A DNA stretch of 64,000 nt from Colwellia psychrerythraea (GTDB lineage: Bacteria; Pseudomonadota; Gammaproteobacteria; Enterobacterales; Alteromonadaceae). Location of the stretch: contig NZ_JQEC01000057.1 of the NCBI RefSeq assembly GCF_000764185.1, positions 62,001 to 126,000 on the forward strand, in the 5' to 3' direction. A program made the translations under genes and the position numbers. Below are positions 44,238 through 54,567 of the stretch, in pieces. The first letter of the stretch is position 1; each line of letters opens with the position of its first letter. Below the pieces are notes generated by a model. That model had not been told where the DNA came from. It did not search any database and saw only the letters and a program-made list of their open reading frames with translations.

Positions 44238-46847
44238 CTAAAGTTGCTCTTTCATAGTAAACAATAAATCTAATGCTTGTCTTGGGCTTAAATCGTTTAT
44301 ATCGGTTTCGGCAAGTGTAGCTAAAGCTGGGTGCTCATCAGGGGATAAACTGAGTTGTTCAAAAGCATCACTTTGCACAGGCGTAGCAGTTAATACCGTG
44401 GGTGTTTGCTGCTGTTCTAATTCACTCAACCTTTGTTTCGCGCGCTTTATTACCATTTTTGGCACACCTGCGAGTTGTGCTACTTGTAGGCCAAAACTTT
44501 TACTGGCGGCACCTTCTTGCACTGCGTGCATGAAAACGATGTTATCGTCATGCTCCATGGCATCTAAGTGTACATTAGCTAAGGTTTCAATCTGCTCTGC
44601 TAGCATAGTCAGTTCAAAGTAATGGGTAGCAAACAGCGTGAAGGCTTTGGTTTTGAGTGCCAGCATTTCTGCACAAGCCCAAGCAAGTGATAAACCATCA
44701 TAGGTACTAGTACCACGGCCAATTTCATCAAGCAGGACTAAACTTCTATCGGTAGCATTATGCAAGATATTAGCGGTTTCAGTCATTTCGACCATAAAAG
44801 TTGAACGACCACTGGCTAAATCATCTGAGGCGCCTATGCGAGTAAATATTCTATCGACTAGACCTATGGTTGCGCTGTCAGCGGGTACATAACAACCAAT
44901 ATGAGCGAGTAATACTATTAAGGCTGTTTGGCGCATATAAGTCGATTTACCACCCATGTTTGGACCGGTAATTATCAGCATTTTACGCTGCTCAGTTAAT
45001 AACACTGGATTAGCAATAAAGACATCACTGGTCATTTGCTCAACCACCACATGACGACCAGCATCAATACTAATGCCAGACTCTTTTACTAATGTTGGCT
45101 TAACATAACCTAACGCTAACGCTCGATCTGCAAATGTGGTCAATACATCAAGTTCTGCGATGGCTTGGCTCAATTGCTGTAATTGTGCTAAATCAGGCAT
45201 GACCTTAGCGAACAATTCTTGATAGAGAGATTTCTCTAATGCTAAAAACTTACTTTGTGCGCTGAGCACTTTATGTTCGTGCAGTTTTAACTCTTCGGTG
45301 ATAAAGCGTTCATTATTTTTTAAGGTTTGGCGACGGATATAATCATCCGGTACATTAGCTGCTGCAGTCCGGCTCATCTCAATAAAAAAGCCATGGACCT
45401 TGTTATAGCCAACTTTGAGTGAATGAATACCAGTGCGGTCTTTTTCACGTTGTTCAAGTTGTGCTAAAAATTCAGTAGCGCCATCACTTAAATCTCGTAA
45501 TACATCGAGTTCGCCATTATAACCTGGCGCGATAACGCCGCCATCACGGATCAATACAGGTGGGTTTTCAACAATGGCATGTTCAAGCAAACCTTGTAAC
45601 GTTGGCATTGGTTCACTTTGCTGCGCTAAGGTTTGTAAGTAACTAGGCTTAGTTAAGGTTAATTCGTTTTGTAATTCTGGTAGTTGTTGTAGTGCATGAC
45701 GTAAGCGAGCAAAATCTCGTGGTCGTGCTGAGCCCAAAGCAATACGCGAAACAATACGTTCAATGTCGCCCAAACCCTTTAATAATGGCTGAATTGGTGT
45801 GATTAGGTCTAAATCTATAATATCACTTACCGTATTTTGTCGATTGTTAAGTACAGTTAAATCACGCAAGGGGAAGTGTAACCAACGTTTAAGCAAACGT
45901 GATCCCATTGGTGTCGATGATTTATCTAAAATAGCGGCTAGGGTATTATCAAGGCCACCTTGCAGATTTTGTGTTAACTCTAAGTTTCGTCTGGTGGCTG
46001 CATCAAGCACAACGCCAGTGTTTGCTGATTCACAAATAATCGCACGTATGTGGGGCAGGGCTGTACGTTGTGTGTCTTTAACATACTGAAATAAACAGCC
46101 AGCTGCGGCTAAGCCTAAGGGCTTGTCATCAACACCAAAGCCAGTTAATTCTTTGGTATCAAATTGATTGTTTAATAATTTAATAGCAGTATCAAGGTCA
46201 AACTCCCACTCAGGGCGGCGGCGTAAACCTTTTCTTTGTTCAATTAAACTAAAGTCTTGTAATGATTCACTGTAAAGTAATTCAGCAGGCGATAACCTTT
46301 GTAGCTCCGCTTGCAATTGTTCATTGGTTTGTGGTTCTGTTAATACAAACCGGCCACTGGCCATATCTAAATAGGCAAGACCAAAAGCTGGCGCTGAATT
46401 TGTTTTTAACTTAGCTTGCGGAGATTGATTATCGACAATAGCAACAATGAGGTTGTCTTGCCTATCCGTTAGTAATGCTTCATCACTAACAGTACCAGGC
46501 GTAATAACCCGTACCACTTTACGTTCAACCGGACCTTTGCTCGTAGCAGGATCACCTATTTGCTCACAAATAGCGACAGACTCACCTAAGCTAACCAACT
46601 TGGCTAAGTAGTTTTCTACCGCATGATATGGCACACCAGCCATTGGAATTGCATTACCGCCGGTTTTACCACGAGCAGTAAGTGAGATATCTAATAAGTC
46701 TGATGCTTTTTTTGCATCATCAAAAAATAACTCATAGAAATCGCCCATGCGATAAAAGATCAAAATATGCGGAAACTCAGCCTTAATAGTTAAGTATTGA
46801 CGCATCATAGGGGTGTGGGATGAAAGATCTTTTGTGACAGTGGTCAT
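44238..46847 (-). CDS. mutS: DNA mismatch repair protein MutS
   Basis: Recognises mismatches and starts methyl-directed repair. 869 residues, normal length. The mismatch-binding GDFYELFFDDA motif (F-x-E) is near residue 32, Walker A TGPNMGGKSTYMRQ near 630, and DEIGRGTSTYDG for Walker B and the signature. A C-terminal tetramer segment is present to residue 869. It is monocistronic with its own terminator. Confidence 0.97.
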   Translation of the reverse strand: MTTVTKDLSSHTPMMRQYLTIKAEFPHILIFYRMGDFYELFFDDAKKASDLLDISLTARGKTGGNAIPMAGVPYHAVENYLAKLVSLGESVAICEQIGDPATSKGPVERKVVRVITPGTVSDEALLTDRQDNLIVAIVDNQSPQAKLKTNSAPAFGLAYLDMASGRFVLTEPQTNEQLQAELQRLSPAELLYSESLQDFSLIEQRKGLRRRPEWEFDLDTAIKLLNNQFDTKELTGFGVDDKPLGLAAAGCLFQYVKDTQRTALPHIRAIICESANTGVVLDAATRRNLELTQNLQGGLDNTLAAILDKSSTPMGSRLLKRWLHFPLRDLTVLNNRQNTVSDIIDLDLITPIQPLLKGLGDIERIVSRIALGSARPRDFARLRHALQQLPELQNELTLTKPSYLQTLAQQSEPMPTLQGLLEHAIVENPPVLIRDGGVIAPGYNGELDVLRDLSDGATEFLAQLEQREKDRTGIHSLKVGYNKVHGFFIEMSRTAAANVPDDYIRRQTLKNNERFITEELKLHEHKVLSAQSKFLALEKSLYQELFAKVMPDLAQLQQLSQAIAELDVLTTFADRALALGYVKPTLVKESGISIDAGRHVVVEQMTSDVFIANPVLLTEQRKMLIITGPNMGGKSTYMRQTALIVLLAHIGCYVPADSATIGLVDRIFTRIGASDDLASGRSTFMVEMTETANILHNATDRSLVLLDEIGRGTSTYDGLSLAWACAEMLALKTKAFTLFATHYFELTMLAEQIETLANVHLDAMEHDDNIVFMHAVQEGAASKSFGLQVAQLAGVPKMVIKRAKQRLSELEQQQTPTVLTATPVQSDAFEQLSLSPDEHPALATLAETDINDLSPRQALDLLFTMKEQL

Positions 46848-46939
46848 GAAATGCTAAAACTCTTAGGTTGTTACTAGGGATATTTATCGCTAGATTATGC
46901 CATAAGCAGGATTAGCATTTCTTAACTTTTTGCTATTTA

Positions 46940-47560
46940 TTATCTCGCCATCCAAGTATTAAATAGGGACCAAGCTACTAACCACATAACTAAAGCAATG
47001 ATTACATCGATAGTCATTTTTACTTTTGGTCTACTTAATTTTTTAGATAATTTGGCCGCGCCAAACGCTAAACAACTAAACCAAGTTAATGAGCCAAAAA
47101 CACAACCAATGAGAAAGTACACTTTTACTTCATCTGAATATTGTCCGCCAACACTACCAATAACCATTACAGTATCAATGTAAGCGTGTGGGTTTAAAAA
47201 TGTTACCGCTAAGGTAGTTAGAAAAATGATCTTCGCTGACTTTTTTTTCAAAACGGTATCAGAGGTTTTATTTTTTTGCCCAAATGCAGATCTCATCGAG
47301 AGTAGTCCATATATACTTAGAAATAAGATGCCACCCCAAGTAAGTATGTTAAATAAAGTAGCATTGTGCGACAGTAAAATACTACCACCAAGCACGCCCA
47401 AGCTAATTAACAAAGCATCATAAAGCACAAAAAGAGCCGCGGTCATTTTGTGATGATTTTGGCTAATACCTTGGTTTATTAGCATCGAATTTTGCGTGCC
47501 TATGGGCATGATCATGCTTAATGTTAGGGTAAAACCTTTGGCTAAAACTAATAAACTCAT
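46940..47560 (-). CDS. argO: LysE/ArgO family arginine exporter
   Basis: 206 residues with about six helices. The N-terminal PIGTQNSMLINQG motif is typical for LysE/ArgO. Divergent from argP, whose product activates argO in E. coli, which supports the ArgO identity. Exports arginine or lysine; which of the two cannot be read from sequence. Confidence 0.9.
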   Translation of the reverse strand: MSLLVLAKGFTLTLSMIMPIGTQNSMLINQGISQNHHKMTAALFVLYDALLISLGVLGGSILLSHNATLFNILTWGGILFLSIYGLLSMRSAFGQKNKTSDTVLKKKSAKIIFLTTLAVTFLNPHAYIDTVMVIGSVGGQYSDEVKVYFLIGCVFGSLTWFSCLAFGAAKLSKKLSRPKVKMTIDVIIALVMWLVAWSLFNTWMAR

Positions 47561-47607
47561 AATGTACTCGATAAATTAATCAGGGAATTTGATAAGCGCT
47601 AGTTTGC

Positions 47608-47655
47608 ACTAATGATTTGTTTTAATATAATTAATAATATTTAACTATCATTAGT
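47608..47655. promoter_or_regulatory. Candidate ArgP operator
   Basis: ACTAATGAT (47608-47616) and ATCATTAGT (47647-47655), 9-bp arms 30 bp apart in the argO-argP divergent region, a pattern fitting a LysR-type site. Confidence 0.45.
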
Positions 47656-47679
47656 AAAACTTATTAGAGGTGAAGAGTA

Positions 47680-48573
47680 ATGGCAAACTTTGACTATAAA
47701 TTGCTGGCTGCGTTGGCAGATGTTATCGAACTACAAAGTTTCGAGTTAGCGGCGCAAAAATTATTTATCTCTCAATCGGCTATTTCTCAACGAATTAAGG
47801 CGCTAGAAGAGCATATTGGCCAGCCGGTACTTATTCGTAATCAACCCATCATTGCCACAGCTGCTGGCGAAAAACTGCTAAGCCACTATAAAAAAATTAA
47901 ACAACTTGAGCATGAACTTGTGCCTATATTGTTTCCAGATAAACCAATAAAACCGATGAAAGTGTCGCTAGCTATTAATGCTGATAGTATTGCTACTTGG
48001 TTTATTGATGCCATTACGCCAGTACTTAAAAATCACCTAGTGGAGTTAAATCTAATCATTGAACATGAAGAGAGAACGTTAGATAAGTTACGAAGCGGGC
48101 AAGCTATTGGCGCGGTGAGTGTTATTGAACAACCACTAAAAGGCTATCGTTCATTTAAACTTGGTGAAATGGAGTATTGTTTGGTGGCGAGTAAGACTTT
48201 TGCACAAAAATATTTTCCTGATGGTGTTAACCAAAGTTCGTTAAAAATGGCACCTGCGATAAGTTATGATCATAAAGATGATATGCATGTTCGCTATATT
48301 GCCAAGCACTTTAACTTGGCTGCTAGTGAGTATTATTGCCATAGTGTACGCTCATCTGAAGCATTTGTTGCGCTGGTAAAACAAAGTGTTGCTTATTGTT
48401 TATTACCTAAATTACAAATAGAACAAGAGCTAAACAGCGGTCAATTAATTAATTTATGCCCTGATCAAGAATTAGTAGAAACTTTATACTGGCATAGCTG
48501 GGTGTTAGTTAAAGGTGTTAACAAACAAATTTCAGAACAAATAGTGAGTTTTGGACGAAAAAAACTAGCGTAG
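47680..48573 (+). CDS. argP: LysR-type regulator ArgP
   Basis: 297 residues. N-terminal winged helix with LFISQSAISQRIKALEEHIGQPVLIR and a periplasmic-binding-type effector domain. Starts after GAGGTGAAGAG. The divergent argO makes it the arginine/lysine-responsive regulator. E. coli ArgP is also known as IciA. Confidence 0.92.
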   Translation: MANFDYKLLAALADVIELQSFELAAQKLFISQSAISQRIKALEEHIGQPVLIRNQPIIATAAGEKLLSHYKKIKQLEHELVPILFPDKPIKPMKVSLAINADSIATWFIDAITPVLKNHLVELNLIIEHEERTLDKLRSGQAIGAVSVIEQPLKGYRSFKLGEMEYCLVASKTFAQKYFPDGVNQSSLKMAPAISYDHKDDMHVRYIAKHFNLAASEYYCHSVRSSEAFVALVKQSVAYCLLPKLQIEQELNSGQLINLCPDQELVETLYWHSWVLVKGVNKQISEQIVSFGRKKLA

Positions 48574-48658
48574 TAATTTTTTTACGTTTTATAGTACTTG
48601 CGTAACATAATGTGACTGTTTATATTAATTTAGATGAGGTGTTCATTTTGAGAGCTTA

Positions 48659-50875
48659 TTGAAAAAATCATACGTAGAGCAAGAGAATAAAGCGTTAAAT
48701 ACATCTAAGCGAGTTGTTATTTTAACGAGTTTTTTGATCTTAATATTGTTGGTATCACAGAGCTTCTCTGCCAGTAATATCCATCAAAGTTACCAAGAAT
48801 CATTGATGGACTCAGTCACCGACCGTATCCTTTCCGATTATCAAGAGTATTTCACTCAACTGCGTTTAGAAATAGACCTATTTCAACAAAAGCAGCTTAA
48901 TGCAATTGAGCAATTAGAACAGAAAGCAGAACAAGCTTCACAGCAAAACTATATGCAAGTATTAACTTCATTGCGAAGTGATATTGAGAATACACGGTTA
49001 TTTGCCTTAATTGATCAAAATGGCCAAGGCAGCTTAAAGCATATAACAGGAAATTTTTTGCCTGATTGTGAAAGTGAAATTGCGACAACAATAGCAGATG
49101 GGATGCAAAAAAAGCTGTTTTTACATCGCAGTAAAAGCAGTATTCACTTTGACTTATTACAGCCTTTGGCGACTAACTCTGGTGAAGGGGCTTTTTTCTT
49201 TGTAGCTTTTAATCCCGATATTTTAATTAACTTACTAAAGAAATATCAATTACCACACCAGCAACTGTTCTTAATGCGAGCGGATACTCCTGGAGAAGTT
49301 GAGTTAACCACTGAAACGAATAATAATAATAAATATGGTGAGTTAATTAGCCTTGGAGAGTTAAAGTCTTTTAATTTTGTTAAACAAATTCCAAATACTC
49401 GCTGGCAACTAGCCATTCGTTTATCGCCACAATATAGCAGTAATTTATACCGCCAAGGTTTGATTAAAGCCGTACTTATTTGGCTGTTGTTATCATTATT
49501 TATCTATGGTTTTTTCCGCCAACAAAAGCACAGTTTACAAAAGCAATTGCAAGTTGAAAAAGCGCTAGCTTACGTCGATAATTATGACCAATTAACAGGT
49601 TTAGCTAACCGTGTGAACTTTGATAGGCAGTTATCTGAACATATTGAAGTCAACCGTTTACTTGCTCATAATTCAATAAATGCGAACACAATAGTGAGCA
49701 ACAAAGTGGGTGTTGTTATGCATATTGATTTGGATAAATTTCAAGTTATTAATAACAGTGTTAGTTATGCTCTTGGTGATAAGTTCCTGCATCAAATATC
49801 AATGAGTTTAAAAGAATTTCTCCCTGATAATGCTATTATTAGTCGCTTAGGTAATGATGAATTTGCTGTACTGCTACCTGATTTATTGTTTAGTGAAGCT
49901 AAGGCGTTTGCTCATAAAATACGCCTACTTATTCAAAAAATTCGCATCGCTGAATATCATCAAGATACGAATATTACCGCCAGTATTGGTGTCATCATTT
50001 TAGATCATTCTATTTTTGATGCACAGCAAGTGTATTCATCTTTAGGGCAAGCGGTTAGTTTGGCAAAAGAAAAAGGTCGAAATAGAGTACAAGTTTATCA
50101 AAGTGATGATGAGCAACTTGTTTTACACGCGAAAGAGATGGAGGCAGTGCATGATGTTGCTGAGGCACTAAAAGAAAATAGATTGCTTTTGTACCGACAA
50201 GAAATTAAATCTCTGAGCCAAGAAAATAGTTCTCATTATGAAGTACTGGTACGTATGAAGAATTCAAAAGGCATGTTAGTGCCACCTAACCATTTTATTC
50301 CAGCCGCTGAGAAATATGGCTCAATCAGGCAGATAGACCAATGGGTTATTGAAAATACTTTTAAAATGCTCGCCTTATCCCCAGAGGATAACACCCGTTA
50401 CAGCATAAATTTGTCGGGTGTTACCATAGCTGACCGTGATATATACGATCAGGTAGTTAGCTTATTCGAACAGTACCGGATACCAGCAAAAAGAATTTGT
50501 TTTGAAATCACTGAAACCTCAGCAATAAGTCATTTAGACTCAGCACTACACTTTATTCATAAAATGAAGATCTTTGGTTGCCAATTTTCATTGGATGATT
50601 TTGGTAGTGGTTTATCATCATTTAGTTACCTACAAAAACTACCTGTTGATATTATAAAAATAGACGGTGCTTTTGTGCAAGATATGGATACTAACCCGAT
50701 AAACCGTATTTTTGTCGAGAATATTAAACGTACTGCCGAGGCAATGAATAAAAAAACCATAGCTGAGTTTGTTGAGAATGCCGTTATTGAAAAAATGTTA
50801 ACTGAAATCGGTATCGATTATGGCCAAGGTTATCATATTCATAAGCCTGAGCTTTGGTTTGAAGCAAGAGAATAA
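48659..50875 (+). CDS. Membrane GGDEF-EAL protein (probable c-di-GMP phosphodiesterase)
   Basis: 738 residues, TTG start behind GAGAG. Membrane helix at 14-33, a periplasmic sensor domain of about 35-265, second helix at about 271-288, GGDEF domain from about 305, and EAL from about 500. The GGDEF signature is GNDEF, a change at the second glycine often seen in inactive partners. EAL shows YEVLVR in place of EALLR, but the catalytic set is complete: INLS, EITET, DDFGSG, KIDG, AEFVEN and GQGYHIHKP. So degradation of c-di-GMP is the likely output. Confidence 0.88.
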   Translation: MKKSYVEQENKALNTSKRVVILTSFLILILLVSQSFSASNIHQSYQESLMDSVTDRILSDYQEYFTQLRLEIDLFQQKQLNAIEQLEQKAEQASQQNYMQVLTSLRSDIENTRLFALIDQNGQGSLKHITGNFLPDCESEIATTIADGMQKKLFLHRSKSSIHFDLLQPLATNSGEGAFFFVAFNPDILINLLKKYQLPHQQLFLMRADTPGEVELTTETNNNNKYGELISLGELKSFNFVKQIPNTRWQLAIRLSPQYSSNLYRQGLIKAVLIWLLLSLFIYGFFRQQKHSLQKQLQVEKALAYVDNYDQLTGLANRVNFDRQLSEHIEVNRLLAHNSINANTIVSNKVGVVMHIDLDKFQVINNSVSYALGDKFLHQISMSLKEFLPDNAIISRLGNDEFAVLLPDLLFSEAKAFAHKIRLLIQKIRIAEYHQDTNITASIGVIILDHSIFDAQQVYSSLGQAVSLAKEKGRNRVQVYQSDDEQLVLHAKEMEAVHDVAEALKENRLLLYRQEIKSLSQENSSHYEVLVRMKNSKGMLVPPNHFIPAAEKYGSIRQIDQWVIENTFKMLALSPEDNTRYSINLSGVTIADRDIYDQVVSLFEQYRIPAKRICFEITETSAISHLDSALHFIHKMKIFGCQFSLDDFGSGLSSFSYLQKLPVDIIKIDGAFVQDMDTNPINRIFVENIKRTAEAMNKKTIAEFVENAVIEKMLTEIGIDYGQGYHIHKPELWFEARE

Positions 50876-51328
50876 TCGCTTACTGCTACACAGATAAATT
50901 TAAGACTTTTATTTTATTGGTGGTCCTACATTTAGTGCAACATCTGTAGAAAACATTAGTATCATATTCGTCAGAAATAACATTTTCTTCCAAAAAAAAG
51001 TACTGCCAAGTCTCGGATTTTAGTCCGTAGCTTCTTTATTCTAATATCTTACTATGTGCTTTGCGCTGCCCCTATAAATCCATTTAAGCCTAAAGAGACT
51101 ATAGGCTTTCACTGTACAAAATATAACGCGGCTCTCTCAAAATGATAAATTAAAAAACAACAAAATCAGAATTTAAGTAAAATTAAGTAGGGATGAATAA
51201 TTGAATAGTAACTTTTAATAATAAAAGTCACTAAAGTTACTATTGTTGTAAAAACTATTATTTATCAGTGTATTAAAAGTGTCATCTGTCAGTTTTTTTA
51301 AACAAAAATAAAAAAATCATTAAAAAGC
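50876..51328. other. Intergenic region upstream of recA
   Basis: 453 bp without a credible gene. It contains a hairpin AAGCCTA/TAGGCTT at 51086-51108 and overlapping alternative hairpins at 51204-51244: AATAGTAACTTT paired with AAAGTTACTATT, or the inner ACTTTTA with TAAAAGT. Confidence 0.5.
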
Positions 51329-51356
51329 TTGATACTGTACGACCATACAGTATACT
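51329..51356 (+). promoter_or_regulatory. recA promoter
   Basis: TTGATA (51329-51334), 16-bp spacer, TATACT (51351-51356), overlapping the LexA site, so repression by LexA is direct. Confidence 0.75.
51333..51352 (+). promoter_or_regulatory. LexA-binding SOS box of recA
   Basis: TACTG-N10-CAGTA with the CTG-N10-CAG spacing of gammaproteobacterial SOS boxes. Confidence 0.93.
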
Positions 51357-51400
51357 TGTCTCATCAAAACGAGATAAGCGATAAAAATCGCGGAGCAACT

Positions 51401-52432
51401 ATGAAAGACGATAAAGAAAAAGCACTATCTGCAGCCTTAAGTCAAATCGAACGTCAATTCGGTAAAGGTTCAATAATGAAGCTTGGTGATAATAACACCA
51501 TGGATGTAGAAACTATTTCTACTGGTTCATTAGGCTTAGATATCGCATTAGGTGCTGGCGGTTTACCTCTAGGTCGTGTTGTTGAAATTTATGGCCCAGA
51601 ATCGAGTGGTAAAACAACGTTAACTCTAGAAGTGATTGCAGAAGCACAACGCAATGGTAAAGTTTGTGCATTTATTGATGCAGAGCATGCTCTAGATCCA
51701 GTTTATGCTGAAAAGCTAGGTGTTAATATTAATGAGTTATTAATTTCACAGCCTGATACCGGTGAACAAGCATTAGAAATTGTTGATATGTTAACGCGCT
51801 CTGGTGCTATTGATGTAATTGTTGTCGATTCTGTTGCCGCGCTTACTCCTAAAGCCGAGATTGAAGGTGATATGGGTGATTCACATATGGGCTTACAAGC
51901 ACGTATGTTGTCACAAGCAATGCGTAAGCTTACTGGTAATTTGAAAAAATCGAATACAATGCTTATTTTCATCAACCAAATTCGTATGAAAATAGGTGTT
52001 ATGTTTGGTAGCCCAGAAACAACTACTGGTGGTAATGCGTTAAAATTCTATGCTTCAGTACGTTTAGATATCCGTCGTATTGGCGCAGTGAAAAACGGTG
52101 ATGAAATTGTTGGTAATGAAACCAGAGTTAAAGTAGTTAAAAACAAAATTGCGCCTCCGTTCAAACAGGCTGAATTCCAAATATTATACGGTGAAGGCAT
52201 TAACAACTTAGGTGAACTAATAGAGCTAGGCGTTAAGCATGGTTTTGTAGAAAAAGCTGGCGCTTGGTATAGCTGTAATGGTGAACGTATTGGTCAAGGT
52301 AAAGCAAACGCTGCTAAATATTTAGACGAGCACCCTGATATGGCCAAAGATGTTGATACTAAGCTACGTGATATGTTTTTATCAAAAAAAGACGTGACCG
52401 AAGATAAGAAAGAAGAAGCATTAGCTGATTAG
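51401..52432 (+). CDS. recA: Recombinase RecA
   Basis: 343 residues from the ATG at 51401 (GGAG 7 bp upstream); the open frame extends further up through the promoter, which is not translated. Walker A GPESSGKTTL, VVDSVAALTP and the L2 loop GGNALKFYAS are intact. Downstream is a terminator and no recX, unlike many gammaproteobacteria. Central in homologous recombination and SOS induction. Confidence 0.98.
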   Translation: MKDDKEKALSAALSQIERQFGKGSIMKLGDNNTMDVETISTGSLGLDIALGAGGLPLGRVVEIYGPESSGKTTLTLEVIAEAQRNGKVCAFIDAEHALDPVYAEKLGVNINELLISQPDTGEQALEIVDMLTRSGAIDVIVVDSVAALTPKAEIEGDMGDSHMGLQARMLSQAMRKLTGNLKKSNTMLIFINQIRMKIGVMFGSPETTTGGNALKFYASVRLDIRRIGAVKNGDEIVGNETRVKVVKNKIAPPFKQAEFQILYGEGINNLGELIELGVKHGFVEKAGAWYSCNGERIGQGKANAAKYLDEHPDMAKDVDTKLRDMFLSKKDVTEDKKEEALAD

Positions 52433-52494
52433 TTAACTATACAAATTAAACCTAAAAGCTAATAGATAACGGCTTGGTAGCAAAAAACAGGCAC

Positions 52495-52532
52495 AAAAAA
52501 ACGTAACCTTAGACGTAAGGTTACGTTTTTTT
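52495..52532. terminator. Bidirectional terminator after recA
   Basis: AACGTAACCTTA and TAAGGTTACGTT arms, short loop, A-run and T-run. Confidence 0.9.
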
Positions 52533-52589
52533 ATGACTGAAAATTACTAATAAATAGCTTTATTATAAATGTATAAAAGGCTAAATGTT

Positions 52590-53078
52590 TTAGTGCTCGT
52601 GCCCACAGCCACCTTCAGCATGAACATGGCCATGCTCAAGCTCTTCTGCTGTTGCTTCACGTACTTCGATAATTTCAACATCAAAGTTTAAATCTAAACC
52701 TGCAAGGGGGTGATTACCATCAACTGTAATTGCATCATCTTGTACATCAATAACAATAACTGTTTGTTCACCGTCATCTGTTGTTGCGCGTAATTGTGTG
52801 CCTAATGAAAGGTCTTCCACACCAGCGAGTACTTCTCTAGGTACAGTTTGTACATAATCTTCATGACGCTCACCGTAAGCTTGTTCACAAGCGACAGCAA
52901 CTTCAAACTTATCACCGGCTTTGTGGTCAATAAGTACTTCATCTAAACCAGGAATTAAATAACCGCTACCTTGAATTATAGCCATTGGCTTATCTTCATA
53001 TGAACTATCAATTAAAGTGCCTTCGCCATCGGAAACGGCATAGTGCATAACAACGACATTATTTTTAGCTATTTTCAT
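52590..53078 (-). CDS. slyD: FKBP-type peptidyl-prolyl isomerase SlyD
   Basis: 162 residues: FKBP domain with an inserted flap and a histidine/cysteine-rich tail (GHVHAEGGCGHEH) that binds nickel in SlyD. Acts as prolyl isomerase and chaperone, and assists hydrogenase maturation where present. AGGA precedes the start. The metal tail is shorter than in E. coli. Confidence 0.93.
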   Translation of the reverse strand: MKIAKNNVVVMHYAVSDGEGTLIDSSYEDKPMAIIQGSGYLIPGLDEVLIDHKAGDKFEVAVACEQAYGERHEDYVQTVPREVLAGVEDLSLGTQLRATTDDGEQTVIVIDVQDDAITVDGNHPLAGLDLNFDVEIIEVREATAEELEHGHVHAEGGCGHEH

Positions 53079-53107
53079 ATTTTATCCTAATAATTTATAT
53101 TTTAAAT

Positions 53108-54082
53108 TTATTGAGTTTCTAAAGTGTATGGTAATGTTTGATTGGTTACTGCAGTATCCGTTTGTGAAGCAACGCGCATTAATGGCAACTCACCATCATT
53201 AACCAATACTGCTTGTATGACGCAACTACCGTTATCAGCTTGGTAATAGGAGAGAATATCTCCTGCTTTTCGCCAGTTATCGCCTAGTTGCTTTTCAATA
53301 ATATCATCATCTGCGAATGGCTGTTCAAGTTGAGCATGAAGAGAAAATAATGCACGTTTGTTTTTGCCTAAGTACTGCATTCTCGCAACTGTCTCTTGAC
53401 CTAGATAACAGCCTTTAGTGAAACTAATACCATTAATTGCTTGTAAGTTAAGCATCTGCGGAACGTAATGACCGCTAGTTTTCGCAGATAGAATTGGAAA
53501 TCCTTGGCTTATCTCTAATAAATCCCAAACACCTTGGTGATAGACAGGTAGGGCGAATTTTTTAATCAGTTCTGTAATAGCGGCTTGATCATCAATAATG
53601 ATATAACGTGGTTGTTCACCACATAGGTAAACTAAGCTCGTTGTGCCAATTTGTACTACAGGGGTTAAAGTGTCCGGTACTTGTGAAAATTCTTGTTGCA
53701 ATAATGAGCTTGCTTGCTCACCAATTAATGCGGTGAAACTTAAGTCTTGAGTTTCTTCGATAGTAACTTTAGCGAATACGCCAAACTTTTTCAGCGCCTT
53801 CAGTGAGTTTTCAATACTGGCTTTAGGTTGCAATAAAAGGTGAGCAGATGAGCGGTTAATTAATCTAAAAACAGAAAAAACTTTTCCCTTAGCATCGCAG
53901 TGAGCGCCAATGTGCAAGCTTTGTTCTGTGCTGCTATTAACATCACAAGTTACTTGTCCTTGTAGATAGGAGCTTTGCTCGACACCGGATAAAGAGATGG
54001 CACTAAAATCGCTAAGCTCAATAAGGAAGCTCCCTGGAAGCTCTGATAGAGAAGGTAAATTTGTATTGGTTGTTATTGTCAT
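53108..54082 (-). CDS. ygfZ: tRNA-modifying folate-binding protein YgfZ
   Basis: 324 residues of the GcvT-like YgfZ family, which supports Fe-S enzymes such as MiaB. The signature KGCYLGQETVARM is near residue 224. It is divergent from sdhE-ygfX, the same neighbourhood as in E. coli. Confidence 0.95.
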   Translation of the reverse strand: MTITTNTNLPSLSELPGSFLIELSDFSAISLSGVEQSSYLQGQVTCDVNSSTEQSLHIGAHCDAKGKVFSVFRLINRSSAHLLLQPKASIENSLKALKKFGVFAKVTIEETQDLSFTALIGEQASSLLQQEFSQVPDTLTPVVQIGTTSLVYLCGEQPRYIIIDDQAAITELIKKFALPVYHQGVWDLLEISQGFPILSAKTSGHYVPQMLNLQAINGISFTKGCYLGQETVARMQYLGKNKRALFSLHAQLEQPFADDDIIEKQLGDNWRKAGDILSYYQADNGSCVIQAVLVNDGELPLMRVASQTDTAVTNQTLPYTLETQ

Positions 54083-54261
54083 GATGACTCTATGATAAAG
54101 CGCAGGGCTAGCTGACTATTAAAGGTTAACTATAAAATAGGGGCTAAAATGGTAAAAACAACTCGAGAAGGGATTTTTATTAGTGATAACTCGTGTTTTT
54201 AATGGTTGTGTTGGTTGAGTTCTTGTTACAATACACTGGCGATAATCAATTAAGGGTACGT

Positions 54262-54567
54262 ATGTCGGATAATGATGTTTCAAGCAAGACAATGGCAAAT
54301 AATGAAAACTCGGCTAATGTTTTAAAAGTCAATAAAGCTCGCTTAAAGTGGGCATGTCGTCGCGGTATGTTAGAGTTGGATGTATTGTTTATTCCGTTTG
54401 TTGATGAAGCATATGATGACTTATCAACCAAAGAGCAATTTACCTTTGAACGTCTACTCACTTGCCAAGACCCTGAGTTATTTGCATGGTTTATGGGGCA
54501 TGAAATTTGTGAAGACACAGAACTCAGCACAATGGTGCAACTTATACTCAAACGAGTCAAAATATAA
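54262..54567 (+). CDS. sdhE: FAD assembly factor SdhE
   Basis: 101 residues from the ATG at 54262 (AAGGG 7 bp upstream; the longer frame from 54193 lacks support). Carries the RRGMLELD motif (RGxxE) required for FAD attachment to succinate dehydrogenase and fumarate reductase flavoproteins. The N-terminal extension is about 10-15 residues longer than E. coli SdhE. It overlaps ygfX. Confidence 0.93.
   Translation: MSDNDVSSKTMANNENSANVLKVNKARLKWACRRGMLELDVLFIPFVDEAYDDLSTKEQFTFERLLTCQDPELFAWFMGHEICEDTELSTMVQLILKRVKI

Noticed and set aside
47561..47679. Lysine riboswitch before argO
   Set aside because: The region is too short for the lysine riboswitch and a divergent ArgP regulator explains control.
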